DNA of 64,000 nucleotides from Pseudomonas sp. S30 (GCF_016518545.1 NZ_JACVTO010000001.1:496001-560000); one strand, 5' to 3'; positions 18,471 to 29,903 are shown, numbered from the stretch's first letter. The notes: generated by a model from the sequence alone, not told the origin. A program made the numbers and translations.

Positions 18471-21400
18471 TCAATGAAAATCCCGGCTTCTGACTTCGAG
18501 TCCCTCCAGCAGACCACTGAAATCCTCGAGGCGTTTGGCGAGCAGGTGCCGAACGCCCTTTTCCCGCTCCAGCCGCCCGCGCACCCTCATCAACCGGGCA
18601 CCCACCAACACGGCTCGCTGGCGCTCGGCGAGTGAGCGCCAGACCACCACATTGAGCAGGCCATGCTCGTCCTCCAAAGTGACGAACGTCACCCCGCTGG
18701 CCGTCTGCGGACGCTGACGGCCCACCACGATACCGGCCACGGTGGTTTCGTCACCGTGCTCCAGCACTTCCAGTTCCGCCGAGCTGCGACACCCCAAGGC
18801 TCTGAGCCGCGCGCGCAGCAGGCTCAACGGGTGCGGACCCAGGGTCGTGCCAAGCGTTGCATAGTCGGCGAAGACATCCTCGGCCACGGTAGGCGCAGGT
18901 AGCGTCACCGCCACCTCGGCTTCGCGCCCCAGAGCTGCGAACAGTGGCAGTTGCGTCTGCACTGCCGCCACTTGCCAACGCGCTTGATGCCGATCCCGGG
19001 CCAGACCCCGCAGCGCCCCGGCATCGGCCAATCGGGCCCTGGCACGGCTGTCCAGGCCAGCCCGCAGACACAGATCCTCGACATCGCTCCAGGCACGGTA
19101 CTCACGCGCCTGCTCGACTCGGCGGGCATCTGCCTCGTTGAAGCCCTGGATCTGTCGCAACCCCAAGCGGATGGCCAGTGTGCCGTCGGACCTGGACTCC
19201 AGCGTGCAGTCCCAGACGCTGTGGAAGACATCCACCGGGCGCACCTCGATCCCTTGGCGACGGGCGTGCTGCAACAACTGGTCGGGACTGTAGAAGCCCA
19301 TGGGCCAGCTATTGACCAGGGCACAGGTGAAGATCGCCGGCTCATGGCATTTGAGCCAACTGCTGGCATAACACAACAAGGCGAAACTGGCGGCGTGGGA
19401 CTCCGGAAAGCCGTAGCTGCCAAAGCCCTTGATCTGCTCGAAGATACGCTCGGCGAACGCCACTTCGTAGCCGTTGCGCAACATGCCTTCGAGCAGACGT
19501 ACACGATGCGGCTCCAGGCCTCCATGGCGTTTCCAGGCTGCCATGCTGCGCCGTAGCTGGTCAGCCTCGCCGGGTGTGTAGTCGGCAGCGACCATGGCGA
19601 GCTCCATCACCTGCTCCTGGAACAGTGGCACGCCCAAGGTACGTTTGAACACCGCCTCGAGTTTTTCCGAGGGATAGCTGATCGGCTCGATGCCCAGGCG
19701 CCGGCGCAGGTAGGGGTGGACCATGTCACCCTGGATCGGGCCGGGCCGCACGATGGCCACCTCGATCACCAGGTCGTAGAAGGTCCGCGGCTGCAAGCGG
19801 GGCAGCATCGCCATCTGCGCCCGCGATTCGATCTGGAAGACGCCCATGGTATCGGCGCGGCTGATCATCTCGTAGGTGTCCGGATCTTCCTGGGGGATGC
19901 TGGCCAGGGTGAGCTCGCGACCGCGATGCTGCCTGAGCAGATCGAAACAGCGGCGCAGGGCGCTGAGCATACCCAGGGCGAGCACATCGACCTTGAGCAG
20001 GCCGACCATGTCCAGGTCGTCCTTGTCCCACTGGATCACCGTGCGCTCGGGCATGGCCGCGTTCTCCACCGGCACCAGCCGGTCGAGCGGCTGTTCGCTG
20101 ATCACGAACCCACCGGGATGCTGGGACAGGTGTCGAGGAAAGCCGATCAGCTCGCCTGCCAGCACGAGGATACGTCGCAGTTCTGGGCTCTGCGCCTCGA
20201 AACCCGCCTCCGCCAGCCGCGACGCATCGGGAATGCGGTCGCTCCAGCGCCCACAGCACTGGGCCAGAGCATCGATCTGATCGGCCGGCAGGCCCAGCAC
20301 TCGCGCCACGTCGCGCACCGCGCCGGCAGCGTGGTAGGTACTGACCACTGCGGTGAGTGCGGCGCGGTGCCGCCCATAGCGGCGGAACACGTACTGGATG
20401 ACCTCCTCGCGGCGGTCATGCTCGAAATCCACGTCGATATCCGGCGGCTCGTTACGCTCACGGGACAGGAAGCGCTCGAACAACAGGTGATGGCGAAGCG
20501 GATCGAGCTCGGTGATGCCGAGCACGAAGCACACCACCGAGTTGGCCGCCGAGCCTCGCCCCTGGCACAGAATGCCTTGGCGACGGGCAAAATCGACGAT
20601 GTCGTGGACGGTGAGGAAGTAGCTTTCGTAGGCCAGTTCCTGAATCAGGGACAGTTCGCGCTCCAGTGCCAGATGGACCTGTTCACCGGCACCCTGCGGC
20701 CAGCGCCCAGGCACACCCTGATGGCACAGGTGACGCAACCAACTGGCCGGCGTATGCCCTTCGGGAACCAGTTCGCGGGGATACTGGTACTTGAGCTCGC
20801 TCAGTTCGAAGCGACAGCGCCGGGAGATGGTCAGGGTTTCTGCCAGCAACGGCGCGCGGTACAGTTCGGCCAGTTGCTCGCGGCTGCGCAAATGGCGCTC
20901 GCCATTGGCGTATAGATGACCACCGGCCTCGGCGACGGTGCAATGATTGCGGATGGCGGTCATGCAGTCCTGAAGCGCACGGCGCCCGCGCACATGCATG
21001 TGCACGTCGCCACAGGCTACCAAAGGCAGATGCAGGTCCTTGGCCAGCAGCGTGAGGCGGTGCAGGCGCTGCTGGTCGTCAGGGCCGCGGTGAAGGTGCA
21101 CCGCCAGCCACAGGCGCCCCTCGAACAAGGTCTGCAACCAGTCGCAATCAACCGGCTCGTCGCCGTCCTCGGCGACCCACAGGGCCAGCAAACCTTCGGC
21201 GTGGGTCTGGACGTCCTCGCGCAGCAACCGGTAATCGCCCTTTTCGGCCCGGCGCCGGGCCTGCGTGATCAGCGCGCAGAGGCTTTGATACCCGCGCAGG
21301 CATTCGACCAACAGCACCAGGCGAGGACCGTCCTGCACCTGAACCTCACTGCCGACGATCAACCGCACCCCATGCGCCTGGGCCGCCTGCCAGGCCCTTA

Positions 21401-21551
21401 CGATCCCCGCCAGGGTGCATTCGTCGGTGATCGCCAAAGCCTGGTAGCCCTGTTCACGGGCCCGACGAAACAACTCGTCAGCACTCGAGGCCCCACGCTG
21501 GAAACTGAAGTTGGACAGGCAATGCAGCTCGGCATAGTCGGGCGCGCTCAT
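18471..21551 (-). CDS. dnaE2: Error-prone DNA polymerase DnaE2
   Basis: A 1026-residue C-family polymerase that copies damaged DNA during SOS mutagenesis together with ImuA and ImuB. It has an N-terminal PHP domain ([18 protein letters not shown]), the catalytic aspartates in PPDIDVDF (D371 and D373) with the further acidic [12 protein letters not shown] motif, helix-hairpin-helix and OB domains, and the shorter C terminus that separates DnaE2 from replicative DnaE1. The ATG at 21549-21551 overlaps the imuB stop (ATGA). It is last gene of the lexA2-imuA-imuB-dnaE2 operon. Confidence 0.95.
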   Translation of the reverse strand: MSAPDYAELHCLSNFSFQRGASSADELFRRAREQGYQALAITDECTLAGIVRAWQAAQAHGVRLIVGSEVQVQDGPRLVLLVECLRGYQSLCALITQARRRAEKGDYRLLREDVQTHAEGLLALWVAEDGDEPVDCDWLQTLFEGRLWLAVHLHRGPDDQQRLHRLTLLAKDLHLPLVACGDVHMHVRGRRALQDCMTAIRNHCTVAEAGGHLYANGERHLRSREQLAELYRAPLLAETLTISRRCRFELSELKYQYPRELVPEGHTPASWLRHLCHQGVPGRWPQGAGEQVHLALERELSLIQELAYESYFLTVHDIVDFARRQGILCQGRGSAANSVVCFVLGITELDPLRHHLLFERFLSRERNEPPDIDVDFEHDRREEVIQYVFRRYGRHRAALTAVVSTYHAAGAVRDVARVLGLPADQIDALAQCCGRWSDRIPDASRLAEAGFEAQSPELRRILVLAGELIGFPRHLSQHPGGFVISEQPLDRLVPVENAAMPERTVIQWDKDDLDMVGLLKVDVLALGMLSALRRCFDLLRQHRGRELTLASIPQEDPDTYEMISRADTMGVFQIESRAQMAMLPRLQPRTFYDLVIEVAIVRPGPIQGDMVHPYLRRRLGIEPISYPSEKLEAVFKRTLGVPLFQEQVMELAMVAADYTPGEADQLRRSMAAWKRHGGLEPHRVRLLEGMLRNGYEVAFAERIFEQIKGFGSYGFPESHAASFALLCYASSWLKCHEPAIFTCALVNSWPMGFYSPDQLLQHARRQGIEVRPVDVFHSVWDCTLESRSDGTLAIRLGLRQIQGFNEADARRVEQAREYRAWSDVEDLCLRAGLDSRARARLADAGALRGLARDRHQARWQVAAVQTQLPLFAALGREAEVAVTLPAPTVAEDVFADYATLGTTLGPHPLSLLRARLRALGCRSSAELEVLEHGDETTVAGIVVGRQRPQTASGVTFVTLEDEHGLLNVVVWRSLAERQRAVLVGARLMRVRGRLEREKGVRHLLAKRLEDFSGLLEGLEVRSRDFH

Positions 21552-22966
21552 GCGAACCACCCGTGCAGCCACAAGTGTCCGGGCTCGGCCAGGTCGCGGT
21601 AGGCCCAACCGCGCAGGCCCTCGCGGGTTTCGATGCGGTAGTAGTCACGGCGCACATCACCCCCGTCCCACCAGCCCGACTCGATTCGCTCGGCCTGCCC
21701 CAGCCAGTGCAGCCCGCCCTCGGGCAGGGCCTGGGGTTGGGCCAGCAGCCAGCCGGGGCGGCTGCCCGGCAGCACTGGCAGAGGGGTTGCCGCACGGCGT
21801 TCCTCGGCTAGCCAGGCCTGCTCAGGTCGATGATCGGCCACCGCGTATAGCCCCGTGACCGAGCCCTCGCCCAAGCGCGCACGCAACCGCTCGCGCAGTT
21901 GCTCCCAGGGCTGGGCCTGCTGCGCGCGAGGATCGAACAGCGCGCGGTGTTGCGGGACGAAGGGCGGCAGGTCGTCGGCCAGCAGTCGCAGGTTACGCAC
22001 CGGCGCAGGAATACGCAGGGGCTCCAGGCGCCCACGGGCAAGCTCGAACAGCAGGGCGGCCTCACGCTCGGCCGCCAGCAGGCCGACCCTGAGCACCGTG
22101 TCGGCCACCTCCACGTGCTCCAGGTGGAGCTCGAAGCTTTGCACACCACAATCGCGCCCGGCCAGAAACGCCGCGAGGTCGTTGATCAGGCGACGCAGTG
22201 GAAATAGCAGCGCCTGATGCGATTGCACATCGAAATTGAGCTCCAGGCGCGACTCGAAACGGTCGGGGGGCTGGTAGAAGTCCAGGCCCTGACTGCGCAG
22301 GCCAAGCAATCGATCCACATGCAACTGCACAGTGGCCGGGAAACGTCGGGCCAGGGTATCGCGGGGCAAGGCGAGCATTTCGCCGAGCCTGCGCAGCCCC
22401 ATGCGCGCCAACGCCTGCGCCGCCTCGACGGGCAGGCCGATGCGATCCAGCGGCATGTTCGCCAGCAGTTCGCGGGTCTGCTCGGGACAGGTCGAAGCCA
22501 GACCATCATGGCCATTGGCGAGCATGCGGGCAGCCACTGGGTTGCTCGCCAGCACGATGCGGTGACGCAGTCCCAGGGCTTTGAGCTCTTCACGCAAACG
22601 CGCTTCGAAGCGTGGCCAGGGACCGAACAGTTGCAGGCTCGAACCGACTTCCAGCAACACCGCACGGGGATAGTGCAGGCTCACCTGAGCGCTGAAGCGA
22701 TAGGCCCAGGCAGCGAGCAACTGCTCAACCTGCTCGATGCGCGCCGCTTCGACTTCCACACAGGTGAAGCCCTCGGCCAAGGCCCGTGCAGCCGTGAGGG
22801 TCTGCCCCGCGCGCAGACCCAACTGCGCCGCGGCGGCATTGACGGCCTGCAGCACTCGGCGCTGTGCAGGGCCGGACAGTACCACCAGGGGCGAATCGGC
22901 ATCGTCCCGACCCCGCAACACGGTGTCCAGCGCCAGTTGCGGCAGCAGGATGCAGGCCCAGAGCAT
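21548..22966 (-). CDS. imuB: Y-family-like mutagenesis protein ImuB
   Basis: A 472-residue protein with a Y-family polymerase fold ([19 protein letters not shown] at the start) in which the acidic catalytic residues of true Y-family polymerases are not evident. Members are thought to be inactive scaffolds that bring DnaE2 and ImuA to the sliding clamp. It overlaps dnaE2 by four bases and follows imuA by six, so the set is tightly coupled. Confidence 0.92.
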   Translation of the reverse strand: MLWACILLPQLALDTVLRGRDDADSPLVVLSGPAQRRVLQAVNAAAAQLGLRAGQTLTAARALAEGFTCVEVEAARIEQVEQLLAAWAYRFSAQVSLHYPRAVLLEVGSSLQLFGPWPRFEARLREELKALGLRHRIVLASNPVAARMLANGHDGLASTCPEQTRELLANMPLDRIGLPVEAAQALARMGLRRLGEMLALPRDTLARRFPATVQLHVDRLLGLRSQGLDFYQPPDRFESRLELNFDVQSHQALLFPLRRLINDLAAFLAGRDCGVQSFELHLEHVEVADTVLRVGLLAAEREAALLFELARGRLEPLRIPAPVRNLRLLADDLPPFVPQHRALFDPRAQQAQPWEQLRERLRARLGEGSVTGLYAVADHRPEQAWLAEERRAATPLPVLPGSRPGWLLAQPQALPEGGLHWLGQAERIESGWWDGGDVRRDYYRIETREGLRGWAYRDLAEPGHLWLHGWFA

Positions 22967-22972
22967 GTGCCA

Positions 22973-23593
22973 TCACCCTCGTGCGGGCGCGCAGATCGGC
23001 GCTGCGGGCACCAGCCCGCCACGACACTTGAGCACCCGCCACTGGGCAGGGCGCGTATCGATGGCGATCCGCAAGGCGGCAGGCGACGGATTGAGCGCCG
23101 CAGGCTGAGGGCGGCAGGCAAATGCCATGGCCTCACCGGTTTCGGCGGCCACCTGCAGGCGGCGCAGCGCGCGATCGTCTGCGCGCTCCGGCCAGCAGAG
23201 CACGGCTGCACAGCTGCCCGAACGCAGGCATTGCTCGGCCGCCCAGAGTGTCTCGTCCGGCCGGGCCTGGACCTGTACCAGCCAACGCAGGTCGATGCCC
23301 GCAGCCTCCCAGGCGGGGGGGAAGGCAATGAACGGCGGTGATACCAGCACCACCCGGTTGCCTTCACCAGTCAATCGAGCCAGCGTCGGCCACAGCAACT
23401 GGAGCTCGCCGCAACCGGGGCTGGCCAGGAGCAGCTCGCTCAGCGCGGCTGCAGGCCACCCACCTTCGGGCAATCGGGCATCCAGGGCAACATGGCCGGT
23501 GGGCTGCAAACCCAGGCTGCGAGGTTGCGCCTGGCGCCCACGCCAGACATGCCGCTGGTCCAGCAGCCCGTCCAGATCGACGACTGCGCCCAT
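22973..23593 (-). CDS. imuA: RecA-like mutagenesis protein ImuA
   Basis: A 206-residue RecA-related protein of the ImuA (SulA-like) group, with typical segments GWPAAALSELLLASPGCGELQLL near residue 44 and VVLVSPPFIAFPPAWEAAGI near 80. It works with ImuB and DnaE2 in damage-induced mutagenesis. No canonical Walker A is visible, as in other ImuA proteins. Its ATG overlaps the lexA2 stop by one base (TGATG), so expression follows LexA2 control. Confidence 0.9.
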   Translation of the reverse strand: MGAVVDLDGLLDQRHVWRGRQAQPRSLGLQPTGHVALDARLPEGGWPAAALSELLLASPGCGELQLLWPTLARLTGEGNRVVLVSPPFIAFPPAWEAAGIDLRWLVQVQARPDETLWAAEQCLRSGSCAAVLCWPERADDRALRRLQVAAETGEAMAFACRPQPAALNPSPAALRIAIDTRPAQWRVLKCRGGLVPAAPICAPARG

Positions 23594-24210
23594 CAGTCAC
23601 GCCTCAGCAGGCCACAGAACACGCCTTCGATGAAGAACTCGTGCTGGGGACCCACTTCGATGGGTAGATAGGCCGGATTTCGCGCGAGCAAGCGGTATCC
23701 ACCGGGGACGCGTTCCAGGCGCTTGATCGTGACTTCGCCGTCCAGTCGCGCGACCACGATCTGCCCGTCACGGGCATCGGCCTGCTGGAGAATGCCGACC
23801 AGATCGCCGTCCAGAATACCGTCGCCGATCATCGAGTCACCCCGCACCTTGAGCAGGTAGTCGGGCAGGCGGCCGAACAGGCTGGGATCGATGAACACGT
23901 GTTCGTGGATGTCCAGGTCCGGCCCGATGGGTGCGCCTGCGGCGACCCGACCGAGCACCGGCAGTTCCAGCCACTCGGGTCGCCGCACGGCTTGAACCAA
24001 ACGGATGCCCCGCGCCTGGTTGGGCGTGACTTCGATGAAGCCGGCCTGCTGCAGGGCGGTGATGTGCTTGCGGGCCACGCTGCGCGAGGCGAAAGCGAAG
24101 CGCTCGGCGATATCCGCCAGGCTCGGGGGCTGGCTGTGATCGGCGATGCGCTGACGGATGAAGTCGAGGATCGCACGGCGTTTGGGGGTCAATGAGTTCA
24201 TGGAGCACAT
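23593..24210 (-). CDS. lexA2: Second LexA-type SOS repressor
   Basis: A LexA protein of 202 or 205 residues. The N-terminal winged helix (LTPKRRAILDFIRQRIADHSQPPSLADIA) is followed by the self-cleavage site VAAGAPIG near residue 90, the catalytic serine in RGDSMIGDGI near 127 and the catalytic lysine in GEVTIKRL near 164. It represses its own operon until RecA-stimulated cleavage. Two starts are possible, ATG at 24210 or at 24201. The first has an AAGAG site but lies inside the operator. Confidence 0.93.
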   Translation of the reverse strand: MCSMNSLTPKRRAILDFIRQRIADHSQPPSLADIAERFAFASRSVARKHITALQQAGFIEVTPNQARGIRLVQAVRRPEWLELPVLGRVAAGAPIGPDLDIHEHVFIDPSLFGRLPDYLLKVRGDSMIGDGILDGDLVGILQQADARDGQIVVARLDGEVTIKRLERVPGGYRLLARNPAYLPIEVGPQHEFFIEGVFCGLLRRD

Positions 24211-24216
24211 TTGTAC
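24205..24216 (-). promoter_or_regulatory. LexA2 operator GTAC-N4-GTGC
   Basis: On the leftward strand the sequence reads GTACAAATGTGC, matching the GTAC-N4-GTGC motif reported for the LexA2 regulon of P. putida (recalled). It overlaps the first possible start codon of lexA2 and would block transcription of the whole mutagenesis operon. I did not see a classical CTG-type LexA1 box there. Confidence 0.85.
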
Positions 24217-24304
24217 TCTTTTAGTGAAAAACTGAACAGCCCCCTTCGTCGCCCCATTGGTTATGATGACCGCTGAATTGTTTCTTCACTTGCCAGGATG
24301 CCCG

Positions 24305-24970
24305 ATGCTGACCGCCCTGCTGTTCGACCTCGATGGAACCTTGACCGACACCGACACCTTGCACTTGCAGGCCTTTCGCACGCTGCTGCACGACCATGAC
24401 GGCCGCGAGCTGACCCAGGCGCAATTCGACGAACAGATCAGCGGACGCTCCAACGGCCTGCTGTTCAAGGAGCTGTTCCCCCAGGCGAGTGCGGACCAGT
24501 GCCAGGCCCTCGCCGAGCGCAAGGAAGCCTTGTTCCGCGAGCTGTCTCCTCGGCTGGAGCCGATGCCAGGCCTGCTTCGCCTGCTGGCGTACGGCGAGCA
24601 ACAGCGCATCGGCATGTGCGTGGTCACCAACGCGCCGCGACTCAATGCCGAACACATGCTCAAGGCCCTGGGCGTTTCCGAGCGTTTCGACCACGTGCTG
24701 GTGGCCGACGAGCTGGCCAGGCCCAAACCCGATCCCCTGCCCTACCTGACCGGATTGCAGCGACTGTCGGCCCAGGCCCAGCGAGCCCTGGCCTTCGAGG
24801 ACTCGTTGCCCGGTGTGAAAGCCGCGGTGGACGCCGGCATCTTCACCGTCGCCCTGGCCACAACACAGCCGGCGCAGCGCCTGCTGCAGGCCGGGGCCGG
24901 ACTGGTGATCGATGACTACGACGATCCTCGCCTGTGGGCCTTGATCGATCGGATGCAAGCCGAGGGTTGA
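24305..24970 (+). CDS. HAD-superfamily phosphatase (beta-phosphoglucomutase-like)
   Basis: A 221-residue hydrolase of HAD subfamily IA. Motif I is LFDLDGTLTDTD near residue 6, motif II VVTNAPR near 107, and motifs III and IV are represented by KPDPLPYL near 141 and AFEDSLPGVKAA near 165. It has a helical cap domain after motif I. It probably dephosphorylates a small sugar phosphate or similar metabolite; the substrate cannot be told. It is divergent from lexA2. The start at 24305 follows AGGA and puts the nucleophile motif near the N terminus. Confidence 0.88.
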   Translation: MLTALLFDLDGTLTDTDTLHLQAFRTLLHDHDGRELTQAQFDEQISGRSNGLLFKELFPQASADQCQALAERKEALFRELSPRLEPMPGLLRLLAYGEQQRIGMCVVTNAPRLNAEHMLKALGVSERFDHVLVADELARPKPDPLPYLTGLQRLSAQAQRALAFEDSLPGVKAAVDAGIFTVALATTQPAQRLLQAGAGLVIDDYDDPRLWALIDRMQAEG

Positions 24971-25084
24971 CCGCAAAGGCCTGCCCTGCCGCTCGACAGG
25001 CCGCGGCAGCATCGTGCGGTTGCAGGCCTGGTGAAGCGATGGACCACGGCGGCGCGCCTGGCGGCGGCTCGAGCAGTGTCGCAA

Positions 25085-26334
25085 CTAGACGCGCCGTGCG
25101 CTGATCAAGTAGACCACCAGCGCCAGGCCTGGCAACGCTGCCGCGACCATCGCCACGCTCTCCCAGCCGTGACTGGCATACAGGCCGCTGGCCACCGCCG
25201 AGCCCAGCGCTCCACCGACGAAGATACTGGTCATGTACAACGCGTTGAGCCGGCCGCGGCTGATCGGGTCCAGTGCATAGACCTCGCGCTGGCCGATCAC
25301 CATGTTCATCTGCACGGCGAAATCCATCAGCACGCCCGTGAGCGCCAGCCCTACCACACTGGTGCCAGGCTCGGTCAATCCAAACAACAAAGACAGCGGA
25401 GCCAGTACCAAGGCCGCTACAGTGGCCAGCCGCGCATGTCCGGCATCGGCCAGACGCCCGGCCACGGGTGCGGCAATCGCCCCATGGCACCGATCAGGGC
25501 GAACACGGCGATCTGGCTCTGCGTGAGGCCATGCTCATCTGCCAACGCCAAAGGTACAGCCGTCCAGTACAGACTGAACGCGCCGAACATCAGCGCCTGG
25601 TACAGCGCGCGCTGGCGCAGCGTCGGATAACGCCGCAGCATGCCCACCAGTGAGGCCATCAGTGCAGGGTAACTCGCCTTGTGCTCCGGCACCCGGCGCG
25701 GCAGGGTCAAGGCCAGCAACACCACCATCGCCCCCATCAATGCCGCCGCCACGACGAACACCATGCGCCAGCCGAAATGGTCGGCGATGAGGCTGGCGGC
25801 AGGGCGCGCCAGCAGAATGCCCAACAACAGGCCACCCATGATATTGCCCACCACCCGTCCCCGCTGGCTTTCGGGCGCGAGGTTCGCGGCCAGTGGAATG
25901 AGCATCTGTACCGCAACGGAACTGAAGCCGATCAGCAAGGCGTAGCCCAGGAAAATCTGCCCTTGGCCTTGGCCACTGCTGCTGGCCAGCGCCAGACCGA
26001 CACAGGCCAGCAGGACGGTGGCGATCACCAGGCGGCGGTTCTCGAAAATATCGGCCAGTGGCACCAGCAGGAGCAACCCCACCGCATAGCCGGCCTGGGT
26101 GAGGGAAACGATCAAGCTGGCTGTCTTGGGCGACAGGCCAAGGTCCGGGGCGATCAAGCCGATGAGCGGTTGCGCGTAATACAGATTGGCGACGATCGCG
26201 CCACAGCAGAACGCCAGCAAGGTCACCAGGCTCGAACTGATGGAGGGGGAAGCGATAGATGATGAAGAACAGGGTGCAGTCATGGACTCGTTCGCGCCAG
26301 GGTCGGACATGTCCAGGCACCATAACGGCTCCAT
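25085..26334 (-). pseudogene. MFS transporter, interrupted by a one-base frameshift
   Basis: The N-terminal 290 or so residues and the C-terminal 126 residues of a single 12-helix major facilitator protein lie in two frames. The break is at the four-C run 25480-25483. Adding one C there (a G on the coding strand) restores a continuous reading, ...IGAMGAIAAPVAGRLADAG..., typical of the helix 8-9 region in this family. The protein opens with a hydrophobic helix after a serine-rich N terminus and has the RxGR-like PESQRGRVVGN loop between helices. Drug or metabolite efflux of the AraJ/YdhP type is likely. The start is uncertain among 26334, 26310 and 26283. The deletion may be real or an error in a homopolymer. 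Confidence 0.85.
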
Positions 26335-26677
26335 CCTGTAGAGGGAATGGCAAGAGGCACGAAAAGCTCCAGCCCAGGGATGGACACGAGCGCCGTACAG
26401 GGATCAGCTTGGATCGGGCGAGACGAGGCTCACTGGTCATGCAAAACACAAAACTTAAGGGTTTCGTCAGAAAACGGCAGACCAGCCTGTAATAGTTTTT
26501 ACATAGAACCTGTGGTCGGGAAATGTGGCACCGTGGCATTATTGACGCCAAAAAAATCCTACACAGATTGATGAACGCATACTTTGCCGCAGGTCATCGG
26601 GCTGTCAGATGAGTTGCGCCGGTCCGGCGACGATCCTGCTGCCGTAGACCTGCATGCTGCATTCAAGGAGAAGTGCC
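26335..26677. other. 343-bp intergenic region before the chemoreceptor gene
   Basis: The region separates the leftward MFS gene from the rightward chemoreceptor gene. It is AT-richer between about 26440 and 26580 and must hold promoters for both. I do not find a convincing sigma28 (FliA) motif, which would be common for a chemoreceptor. No gene was found. Confidence 0.4.
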
Positions 26678-28303
26678 ATGCAGTTGAGGAACATGAAGAT
26701 CGGTCTACGGGCAGCGTGCATCTTCGCACTGCTGGGCATTCTGGTGCTCATCATGGGCCTGCTCGCCCTGTACGAGACCAAGCGTATGGACAGCGCCACC
26801 GATGAAGTGCGGGTCACCTGGATGCCGGCGATCATCGCGCTGAACGAAATCAGCACGAACCTGGGCCGCGCGCGCGCCCTCACCCTGCGCAGCGTTCTCG
26901 AGGACGACCCCGCCAAGCGCCAGGCTACCCTGTCGCGCATCGGCGAGATCAACCAGACGCTCGAAGAGGGGATCAAACGTTACGAAGCCACCATCGTGGA
27001 GCAGAAAGACCGCGCACTGTTCACCGCCTTCACCCAGTCGGCCGAGCGCTACCACAGCCTGCAGAAAACCACGCGCGAGGCCGCTGGTGCCGGCGATATC
27101 GACGGCGCCAGGCGCGCAATCAACGGGCCGCTGGCCGACTATGCCGACAGCATGATGACGGCCCTGGGCGAGCTGATGAGCTACAACGCCAACGGCGCGG
27201 ACGAAGCCTCCCAGCGCAGCAGCGACACCTATGACGAAGCCTTCATGCTGCTCGTCGCTTCCCTGATGATCATCCTCATCGCCCTGGCGGCGATCGCCGC
27301 ACTGCTCACCCGCAGCATCGTCATGCCGTTGGGCGAAGCGGTGCGGGTCGCCGAACGCGTGGCCACCGGCGACCTGACCCAGGACATCCATATCGTCGGT
27401 CGCGACGAGCCTGCCTTGCTGCTCAGGGCGCTCAGCCGCATGCAGCAGAGCCTGAGAGACACCCTTCGTCAGATCGCGGCGTCCTCGGACCAACTGGCCT
27501 CGGCTTCCGAAGAGCTGCATACCGTCACCGAGGACACCAGCCGAGGCTTGCACCAGCAAAGCGCCGAAATCGATCAGGCCGCCACGGCCGTCAACCAGAT
27601 GACGGCAGCGGTCGAGGAGGTGGCGAACAATGCGGTCAGTACCGCCGACGCCTCCAAGGGTGCCGACCAGACCACCCGCGACGGTCGTGATCAGGTCAAC
27701 CAGGCCTTGAGTTCGATCCGGCATCTGGTGGAGGACGTCACCGGCACGTCCGCCGAGATCGAAGCCTTGGCCAGCAGTGCCAACGAGATCAGCCGGGTGC
27801 TGGATGTGATCGGCTCGATTGCCGGGCAAACCAATCTGCTGGCCCTCAACGCCGCCATCGAGGCGGCGCGCGCGGGCGAGGCCGGGCGCGGTTTTGCCGT
27901 GGTGGCCGACGAGGTGCGTGCATTGGCGCACCGCACCCAGCAGTCCACGGCGGAAATCGAACAGATGATCGGGGGCATCCAGACCGGCACCGAGCGCGCG
28001 GTCGGTGCGATGCACACCAGCCAGGGTCGCGCCAGCGGCACGCTGGAAGTGGCCCAGGCCGCCGGTCAAGCCCTGGAGCTGATCGCCGAGGCCATCGCTG
28101 CGATCAACCAGCGCAACCTGGTCATCGCCAGCGCCTCGGAACAGCAAGCCCAGGTGGCCCGGGAAGTGGACCGCAACCTGGTAAACATCCGCGACCTGGC
28201 CATGCAGACCTCGGCGGGTGCCAACCAGACCAGCGCAGCCGCCCAGGATCTGTCGCGTCTGGCCGTGGAACTCAATGGCATGGTGGCGCAGTTCAAGGTG
28301 TAA
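26678..28303 (+). CDS. Methyl-accepting chemotaxis protein
   Basis: A 541-residue chemoreceptor. Membrane helix 1 (about 13-33) leads to a roughly 155-residue periplasmic four-helix-bundle sensor domain (4HB_MCP type), membrane helix 2 (about 190-213), a HAMP linker and a long cytoplasmic coiled coil. The signalling tip is EIDQ...[40 protein letters not shown] in outline (about residues 370-415). There is no C-terminal NWETF-type tether. The start at 26678 follows AAGGAG. The ligand is unknown. No che genes are close, so it is an orphan receptor. Confidence 0.93.
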   Translation: MQLRNMKIGLRAACIFALLGILVLIMGLLALYETKRMDSATDEVRVTWMPAIIALNEISTNLGRARALTLRSVLEDDPAKRQATLSRIGEINQTLEEGIKRYEATIVEQKDRALFTAFTQSAERYHSLQKTTREAAGAGDIDGARRAINGPLADYADSMMTALGELMSYNANGADEASQRSSDTYDEAFMLLVASLMIILIALAAIAALLTRSIVMPLGEAVRVAERVATGDLTQDIHIVGRDEPALLLRALSRMQQSLRDTLRQIAASSDQLASASEELHTVTEDTSRGLHQQSAEIDQAATAVNQMTAAVEEVANNAVSTADASKGADQTTRDGRDQVNQALSSIRHLVEDVTGTSAEIEALASSANEISRVLDVIGSIAGQTNLLALNAAIEAARAGEAGRGFAVVADEVRALAHRTQQSTAEIEQMIGGIQTGTERAVGAMHTSQGRASGTLEVAQAAGQALELIAEAIAAINQRNLVIASASEQQAQVAREVDRNLVNIRDLAMQTSAGANQTSAAAQDLSRLAVELNGMVAQFKV

Positions 28304-28427
28304 ACAAGCAGGACCTGGGGCCTGCTGGCCCAGGCCGGCTCAGCGCGAGCCGGCAGTTAGCCTGACACCGCGAGGTGAGGGGCCTTGTGCCTGGATCGTA
28401 TTCACGCCCGGCAGCAGGGCCGCCGGG

Positions 28428-29831
28428 TCAGTCGTTGAGGGTAACCGCCCTGCCCGCCTTCACCGGCTGGCCACGTGTCGCCAGGCAGTAGTACAGCGGC
28501 ACCGTGACCATCAGGCCGAACAGCCAGGACAAGTCGGCGCCTTCGACGAGGTTCGAATACGGCCCGACGTACAGCGCCGTGTTGGCGAACGGCAGTTGCA
28601 CCAGGATCCCGCACACATAGGCGACGATGGCATGGTGGTTGTAACGCCCGTAGATGCCGCCGTCTGCGCGGAAGAACGAGGCGATGTCGTAGTCACCTTT
28701 CTTGATCAGGTAGAAGTCCACCAGGTTGATCGATGCCCAGGGCACCAGCACCAGCAGCAGCGCCAGGATCAGGCCGATGAACTGGCCGATGAATCCGGCA
28801 GAGGCATTGAGCGCGACCAGTGCGCAGCCCAGCAGGATGATCGACGCCAGCACCACTCGCACCCGCACGCTCGGCGTCCAGTGGGCGAAGAATGTCTGGA
28901 TCGAGGTGACGATCGACAGCACTGCGCCATACAGATTCAGGGCGTTGTGGCTGACGATATTGAGCAGGAACAGCACCATCAGGATCGGGCCTAGCCAGCC
29001 GGTCGCCTGCTTCACCGCATCCATGGCATCGGTGCCTTCAGGTACGCACAGCACGGCCACCGCACCGAAGCTGAAGCACAGGATGGTGCCCAGGGTCGCA
29101 CCGAAGTAGGTGGCCCAGAAGGGCTTGGCGATACCGATTTCCTTCGGCAGGTAGCGCGAATAGTCCGAGGTGTAGGGCGAGAAACTGATCTGCCAGATGA
29201 TGCCCAGCGAAACCGTCGCGATGAAGCCCGACAGGTTGAACGCGCCGCGATCGAAGAAATCGGCCGGCAACGGCTGGGTGAACATCATGATGAACCCGGC
29301 CAGCAGCGCCGAACCCATGACCCAGGTGCCGAGACGGTTCAGGCTGTGAATGAAGCGATAGCCGATCACCCCGATGGCCGTGGCGCTCAGGGCGCCGATG
29401 ATGATCGCCGTGGGCATCGGCACGCTCGGCGCGATGCCGTGGATCGACTTGCCCGCCAGCACGATGTTGGAAATGAAGAAGCCGACATAGATCAAGGCCG
29501 TGAAGAACACGATCAGCAAGGCACCGTAGCGCCCGAACTGCCCCCTGCTCTGGACCATTTGCGGAATGCCCAGCTGCGGTCCCTGCGCCGAGGCCAGGGC
29601 GATGACGATGCCGCCCAGCAGATGCCCCATCACGATGGCGACCAGCCCCCACACCAGGTTCAGGTGAAACACCTGGACCACCATCGCGCCGGTGACGATC
29701 GGCAGTGGCGCGATGTTGGTGCTGAACCAGAGGGTGAACAGGTCGCGCGCCTTCCCATGGCGCTCGGACGGGGGAACATGATCGACCGTGTGATTCTCGA
29801 CAAACTGGTGTTGCGAAGACGGTTGGGACAT
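28428..29831 (-). CDS. NCS1-family nucleobase/allantoin-type permease
   Basis: A 467-residue inner-membrane transporter of the cytosine/purine/uracil/thiamine/allantoin permease family with about 12 helices. Diagnostic blocks include LFTLWFSTNIAPLPIVTGA near residue 30 and the central SPYTSDYSRYLP near 218, close to the substrate site. The gene is divergent from the flavin-reductase/monooxygenase operon and has in its promoter a degenerate copy of the palindrome found before that operon and before the AA_synth operon. I infer that it imports the heterocyclic substrate of the adjacent catabolic cluster. Confidence 0.9.
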   Translation of the reverse strand: MSQPSSQHQFVENHTVDHVPPSERHGKARDLFTLWFSTNIAPLPIVTGAMVVQVFHLNLVWGLVAIVMGHLLGGIVIALASAQGPQLGIPQMVQSRGQFGRYGALLIVFFTALIYVGFFISNIVLAGKSIHGIAPSVPMPTAIIIGALSATAIGVIGYRFIHSLNRLGTWVMGSALLAGFIMMFTQPLPADFFDRGAFNLSGFIATVSLGIIWQISFSPYTSDYSRYLPKEIGIAKPFWATYFGATLGTILCFSFGAVAVLCVPEGTDAMDAVKQATGWLGPILMVLFLLNIVSHNALNLYGAVLSIVTSIQTFFAHWTPSVRVRVVLASIILLGCALVALNASAGFIGQFIGLILALLLVLVPWASINLVDFYLIKKGDYDIASFFRADGGIYGRYNHHAIVAYVCGILVQLPFANTALYVGPYSNLVEGADLSWLFGLMVTVPLYYCLATRGQPVKAGRAVTLND

Positions 29832-29903
29832 AGGATTTCAGCTCGAAAGGACGTTTTTATCGTTGTAAGGAAACCGCTCGAGGCGGCCTCTCAGCTGAAG
29901 ACC

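Noticed and set aside
19716..20915. A 399-codon open frame on the + strand inside dnaE2
   Set aside because: It is antisense to a gene with all expected motifs and has biased, low-complexity composition. Long antisense frames are normal in GC-rich DNA.
26440..26580. A sigma28 promoter for the chemoreceptor
   Set aside because: No TAAA-N15-GCCGATAA-like sequence could be found.
28334..28354. An eight-base-pair GC hairpin after the chemoreceptor gene
   Set aside because: There is no T-run on either side, so I do not call it a terminator.
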